Assembly: GCA_034434515.1 (NCBI GenBank)
Contig: DAOTZA010000003.1
Span: 1 to 24,406, forward strand
DNA from: NAK19 sp034434515
GTDB lineage: Bacteria; Chloroflexota; Anaerolineae; Anaerolineales; UBA4823
Direction of reading: 5' to 3'
Length of the DNA: 24,406 nucleotides
Shown here: in pieces, positions 22,123 through 24,406 of the stretch
How the letters are laid out: each line of letters starts with the position of its first letter
Position numbering within the stretch: position 1 is the first letter of the stretch
The notes under the pieces: model-generated
Told to the model about the DNA's origin: nothing
Seen by the model: only the letters and a program-made list of their open reading frames with translations
Database searches by the model: none
Translations under genes and position numbers: made by a program

Positions 22123-23246
22123 TGGTGTTTCCCTCTAAAGAAATCGTGGATTAACTTCGAGACGACGGTGATTTCTTCTTCGGTCATTTCAGGAAACAGG
22201 GGTAAATTCAATAACTTTCCGGCGTAGTCAAAGGCGATGGGAATATCTTCCGGGCGATAGTTCAAATATTGATAACAGGGTTGGAGAGGAACTGGAGTAT
22301 GATAAATTTTTTGAGTCTCAACCCCATGGCGAAGGAGATATTCTGCTAAAGCATCTCTTTCGGCCGTGCGGATGGTGTAGAGATAATAAACATGAGATGC
22401 CCATTCAGCTTCTTTGGGAAGTTCAATTGGCAGGTCATGGAGGAGCTGGTTATATAAGGAGGCAAGGTGGCGGCGCTTCTCAATCCAACCATCTAGGTGG
22501 CGAAGTTTTACCCGCAGAATGGCCGCTTGAAGTGGATCTAACCTCTGCTGGAATCCGATGATCAGATGGGTGTGTTTTACCTCTTGCCCCATATAGCGCA
22601 AAACCCGTAAGCGGTGATCGAGCTCATCGTCGTTTGTAACGATAGCGCCGGCATCGCCGTAGGCTCCTAACACTTTGGATGGATAAAAACTAAAGGCAGC
22701 GGCATCCGCCAGGCTGCCCGTTCGTTTTCCTTTATAAATTGCTCCATGGGCATGCGAAGCGTCTTCCAGCACTTTGAGGTTGTATTTTCTTGCCAGCTCT
22801 ATTAGCGGATCCATATCAACCGGGTGGCCATAGATATGCACGGGGATAATGACCTTCGTTTTTGGGGTAATTTTTGCTTCGACCTTTTGGACATCGATAT
22901 TGGAATAAATCGGTTCGATATCAACGAAGACTGGCGTGGCTCCACAATAATTGACTGCAAAAGCAGTCGCAACATAGGTGTTTGCCTGGGTAATGACTTC
23001 ATCTCCTGGGCCGACTCCGAGCGCTACCAGGGCAAGATGCAGGGCTTCTGTTCCATTGCTGATCCCGATAGCGTATTTTGCGCCACAGTAAGCAGCAAAC
23101 TCTTGTTCAAATTGTTCCAGGATTGGGCCAAGGGTGTATTTGCCACTGGGCAGGACACTATCCATGGCGACAGCGACCTCCCAGCGTATTTGTTGATATT
23201 GTCGGGTCAGATCTTCTGCGGGAATGCGAATGAGTGTTTTGTTCAT
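22119..23246 (-). CDS. DegT/DnrJ/EryC1 aminotransferase, nucleotide-sugar type, third copy
   Basis: A 375-residue PLP aminotransferase. ISNGTEALHLAL (62-73), LEDASHAHGA (D162) and FSFYPSKVLGAYGDAG, with K191 as PLP lysine, match the WecE/DesV/QdtB-like branch that transaminates keto-sugars on nucleotide carriers. This differs from the two StsC-like copies at 2530 and 3987. No nucleotide-sugar enzymes accompany it, so it may act on a free or phosphorylated keto-sugar here. The frame stays open 90 codons upstream into the GntR gene, but homology begins at MNKTLIRIPAEDL and AGGATG lies just upstream, so the ATG at 23246 is chosen. It follows the GntR stop by 22 nt and overlaps the GH4 fusion by 4 nt. 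Confidence 0.88.
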   Translation of the reverse strand: MNKTLIRIPAEDLTRQYQQIRWEVAVAMDSVLPSGKYTLGPILEQFEQEFAAYCGAKYAIGISNGTEALHLALVALGVGPGDEVITQANTYVATAFAVNYCGATPVFVDIEPIYSNIDVQKVEAKITPKTKVIIPVHIYGHPVDMDPLIELARKYNLKVLEDASHAHGAIYKGKRTGSLADAAAFSFYPSKVLGAYGDAGAIVTNDDELDHRLRVLRYMGQEVKHTHLIIGFQQRLDPLQAAILRVKLRHLDGWIEKRRHLASLYNQLLHDLPIELPKEAEWASHVYYLYTIRTAERDALAEYLLRHGVETQKIYHTPVPLQPCYQYLNYRPEDIPIAFDYAGKLLNLPLFPEMTEEEITVVSKLIHDFFRGKHQ

Positions 23247-23268
23247 TGGTACATCCTGTAATCGGGGA

Positions 23269-24048
23269 TTATTGACGACGAAAACGTTTGACGTGAAATT
23301 CGATATAATCGCTGCGATGGTAATCTCGAGAGAAGATGATGGGTTCGCCTTCCTCGGTGTAATTAATTTGCTCAAACAGCACCCACGGCAGATGAGGATC
23401 GATGACTGCCATCTGAGGAATATGCCCTTCGGATAAAACAACCCGTAGAGTAGCAATCGAATAGTCCAGTTTAATCCCCCATCGATTTTCCAACAGGGCA
23501 AACAACGAACCTTCAAATTCCTTTGGATCGATCAGACCTGGAATTTTTTTATTCGGGATATAGTCGATGGCGTAAATTACGGGTATCTCCTCAGCATAGC
23601 GAATGCGCTCAATGGCGATAATGGGTTCACCAATCGGCACATCCAGATAAGTGGAGAGTTCCTGATCGGCTGGTATGGTTTCAGAACTCAGCACATGTGT
23701 CTTGACTTGAATGCCATAATTAGCCAGCATTTCCGTGACGCTGAGTAGCTCGTTGATGTCAAATTTCAGGTCTTTCGGAGTAGAGGCAAGATAACGACCG
23801 AGTCCGTGTCGAGTAATGAGGATGCGCTCTTGTTCGAGGAGTTGCAAACCTTCTCGCAGGGTTGAACGGCTGACATGAAGTAAATCCATCAATTCTTGCT
23901 CAGACGGAATTTTGTCGCCAACCGAATAGTTCTCTTTTTCGAGAAAATCAAGAATGGCTTTTCGGACTTGATAGCGAAGCGGTTCACTGTGCCGAATAAT
24001 AAAGTTTTCTGAGGTTTTTCTGGATTCAAATGACGGAAATTTTGACAT
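23269..24048 (-). CDS. GntR-family transcriptional regulator, HutC/UTRA type, paralogue
   Basis: A 259-residue paralogue of the regulator at 224-958. The winged helix (about 20-85) shows VGDKIPSEQELMDLLHVSRS and TLREGLQLLEQERI; the UTRA domain (about 100-255) shows IAIERIRYAEEIPVIYAID and FSRDYHRSDYIEFHVKRFRR. It is first in the long - strand run and probably regulates the aminotransferase, GH4 fusion, ECF transporter and downstream enzymes, as well as itself. Heptad repeats related to the other regulator's operator lie directly before its start codon. No Shine-Dalgarno is evident; the operator occupies that space, as for the paralogue. The N-terminus is 14 residues longer than the paralogue's up to the first shared motif. 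Confidence 0.9.
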   Translation of the reverse strand: MSKFPSFESRKTSENFIIRHSEPLRYQVRKAILDFLEKENYSVGDKIPSEQELMDLLHVSRSTLREGLQLLEQERILITRHGLGRYLASTPKDLKFDINELLSVTEMLANYGIQVKTHVLSSETIPADQELSTYLDVPIGEPIIAIERIRYAEEIPVIYAIDYIPNKKIPGLIDPKEFEGSLFALLENRWGIKLDYSIATLRVVLSEGHIPQMAVIDPHLPWVLFEQINYTEEGEPIIFSRDYHRSDYIEFHVKRFRRQ

Positions 24049-24049
24049 T

Positions 24050-24079
24050 AGTCATCAGTCATCGGTCATCAGACATCTG
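24050..24079. promoter_or_regulatory. Tandem heptad repeats, probable GntR operator
   Basis: Read on the + strand, AGTCATC (24050-24056), AGTCATC (24057-24063), GGTCATC (24064-24070) and AGACATC (24071-24077) are four tandem copies of a 7-mer, followed by TG. The outer part, GGTCATCAGACATCTG (24064-24079), matches one half plus centre of the palindrome at 186-217 (AGTCATCAGATATCTG) at 14 of 16 positions. The block starts one base before the GntR start codon and lies downstream of the likely -10 box, the same geometry as at the other regulator gene. Confidence 0.72.
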
Positions 24080-24090
24080 TTATTAATAAA

Positions 24091-24119
24091 ATTTTATCAG
24101 ATATTCATTCAATATGCAA
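24091..24119 (-). promoter_or_regulatory. Probable promoter of the long - strand operon
   Basis: On the - strand, TTGCAT (24119-24114) and TAAAAT (24096-24091; 5 of 6 to the -10 consensus) are 17 bp apart. The predicted start of transcription, near 24085, is just upstream of the operator-like repeats. The -35 match is poor, and TTGAAT a few bases downstream is an alternative. A weak -35 would fit either dependence on an activator or low basal expression. Confidence 0.5.
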
Positions 24120-24173
24120 GTGTTAATTCCTTTCTTCCTTTCGGCAGCCAGGGCTCTCAGCCAATTAGCGGCG

Positions 24174-24182
24174 TGATATAAT
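24174..24182 (+). promoter_or_regulatory. Extended -10 promoter before the P-type ATPase gene
   Basis: TGATATAAT contains a consensus TATAAT (24177-24182) preceded by the TGn extension; no recognisable -35 lies 17 bp upstream. It would give a leader of about 55 nt before the ATG at 24245, with a short GC-rich inverted repeat (CCTGC 24194-24198, GCAGG 24210-24214). The promoter is separate from, and divergent to, the GntR operon. Confidence 0.5.
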
Positions 24183-24244
24183 AAACAAGCTCACCTGCGG
24201 GAGGGTACGGCAGGAAACTCAACCTTGCGAATGGATCGTTGAAC

Positions 24245-24406
24245 ATGGCATGGGAAAAATTTTCACCGCAATTTCTCACCAAACAGGATAAGGACGGGCT
24301 CTGGCACACCCTGAACCCTGAAGAGATCGCCGATCGACTGCAAACTCACTTTGAGCGCGGCCTGACCCATGCGGAAGCCCAGCAACGCCTTGCGCTGGTG
24401 GGGCTT
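24245..24406 (+). CDS. P-type cation-transporting ATPase, N-terminus (truncated by window end)
   Basis: An open frame of 54 codons runs from ATG 24245 to the edge. It matches the cytoplasmic N-terminal domain of P-type cation ATPases (PMCA/SERCA or Na/K/H-type, Cation_ATPase_N): WHTLNPEEIADRLQTHFERG followed by LTHAEAQQRLALVG, the typical GLT..EA..RL...G pattern. The catalytic DKTG and membrane helices would lie outside. Only about 36 nt separate it from a GGGAGGG, so the ribosome site is not convincing. Its GC (91 of 162 bases, 56%) is clearly higher than that of the neighbouring cluster, and it is probably an unrelated housekeeping ion pump. Confidence 0.8.
   Translation, partial: MAWEKFSPQFLTKQDKDGLWHTLNPEEIADRLQTHFERGLTHAEAQQRLALVGL

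Noticed and set aside
22824..23261. 145-codon open frame on the + strand
   Set aside because: It is antisense to the third DegT aminotransferase, whose PLP motifs are intact in this same stretch.
23247..23516. 90-codon N-terminal extension of the third DegT aminotransferase
   Set aside because: It overlaps the GntR gene, is not aminotransferase-like, and the ATG at 23246 has its own ribosome site.
24050..24077. The four 7-bp repeats as a CRISPR or satellite array
   Set aside because: Repeats are 7 bp without spacers, only four copies, and match the GntR operator core, so an operator is the simpler explanation.
1..24406. tRNA, rRNA, riboswitch or transposase/integrase
   Set aside because: I found no cloverleaf, rRNA-like segment, recognisable riboswitch core or mobile-element protein; the long leaders are 100-220 nt and explained by promoters and operators. 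A covariance-model search would be needed to exclude small RNAs.

Overview
The window is a bacterial accessory-metabolism locus of about 24 kb with roughly 46% GC. It has 20 complete protein-coding genes, one truncated gene at the right edge, and no rRNA, tRNA, CRISPR array or insertion sequence that I can see. Gene style (strong AGGAG-type ribosome sites, overlapping genes, a fused two-domain ECF ATPase, an E1 alpha/beta fusion) fits an anaerobic or thermotolerant lineage such as Anaerolineae (Chloroflexota). That taxonomic guess is weak and rests on protein style only.

Layout. (1) 159-3971, + strand: a promoter and 32-bp palindromic operator drive a GntR/UTRA regulator, an FGGY sugar kinase and a DegT-type aminotransferase, closed by an intrinsic terminator. 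(2) 3987-5270, - strand: a second DegT aminotransferase, divergent from (3) 5427-10321, + strand: a DeoR regulator, a small SIS sugar-phosphate isomerase, a fused thiamine-diphosphate E1 (alpha+beta) and a lipoyl E2 acyltransferase. (4) 24048-10328, - strand: a ~13.7 kb run, probably mostly one operon: GntR/UTRA regulator, DegT aminotransferase, a GH4-glycosidase/glycerol-1-phosphate-dehydrogenase-like fusion, a complete ECF transporter (S, fused A-A', T), FGGY kinase, class III aminotransferase, GlmS/AgaS-like double-SIS protein, M20 deacylase and another small SIS protein. Runs (3) and (4) converge with only 6 nt between stop codons. (5) 24245 to the edge, + strand: the start of a P-type cation ATPase with higher GC, probably outside the cluster.

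Working together (inference): the ECF transporter imports a small polyhydroxylated, probably nitrogen-containing compound (aminocyclitol, amino-polyol or amino-sugar conjugate). GH4/dehydrogenase and M20 would remove glycosyl or acyl groups, four PLP aminotransferases would interconvert keto and amino groups, FGGY kinases phosphorylate, SIS proteins isomerise or deaminate, and the E1/E2 complex would convert an oxo-acid or diketone fragment to an acyl-CoA. Two paralogous GntR regulators with matching operator sequences, plus a DeoR regulator, would couple the parts. The substrate is not known from sequence.

Most notable: the GH4-dehydrogenase fusion, the ECF ATPase whose two halves carry complementary lesions leaving one intact ATP site, the large unassigned S component, and the shared GntR operators at both ends of the cluster.
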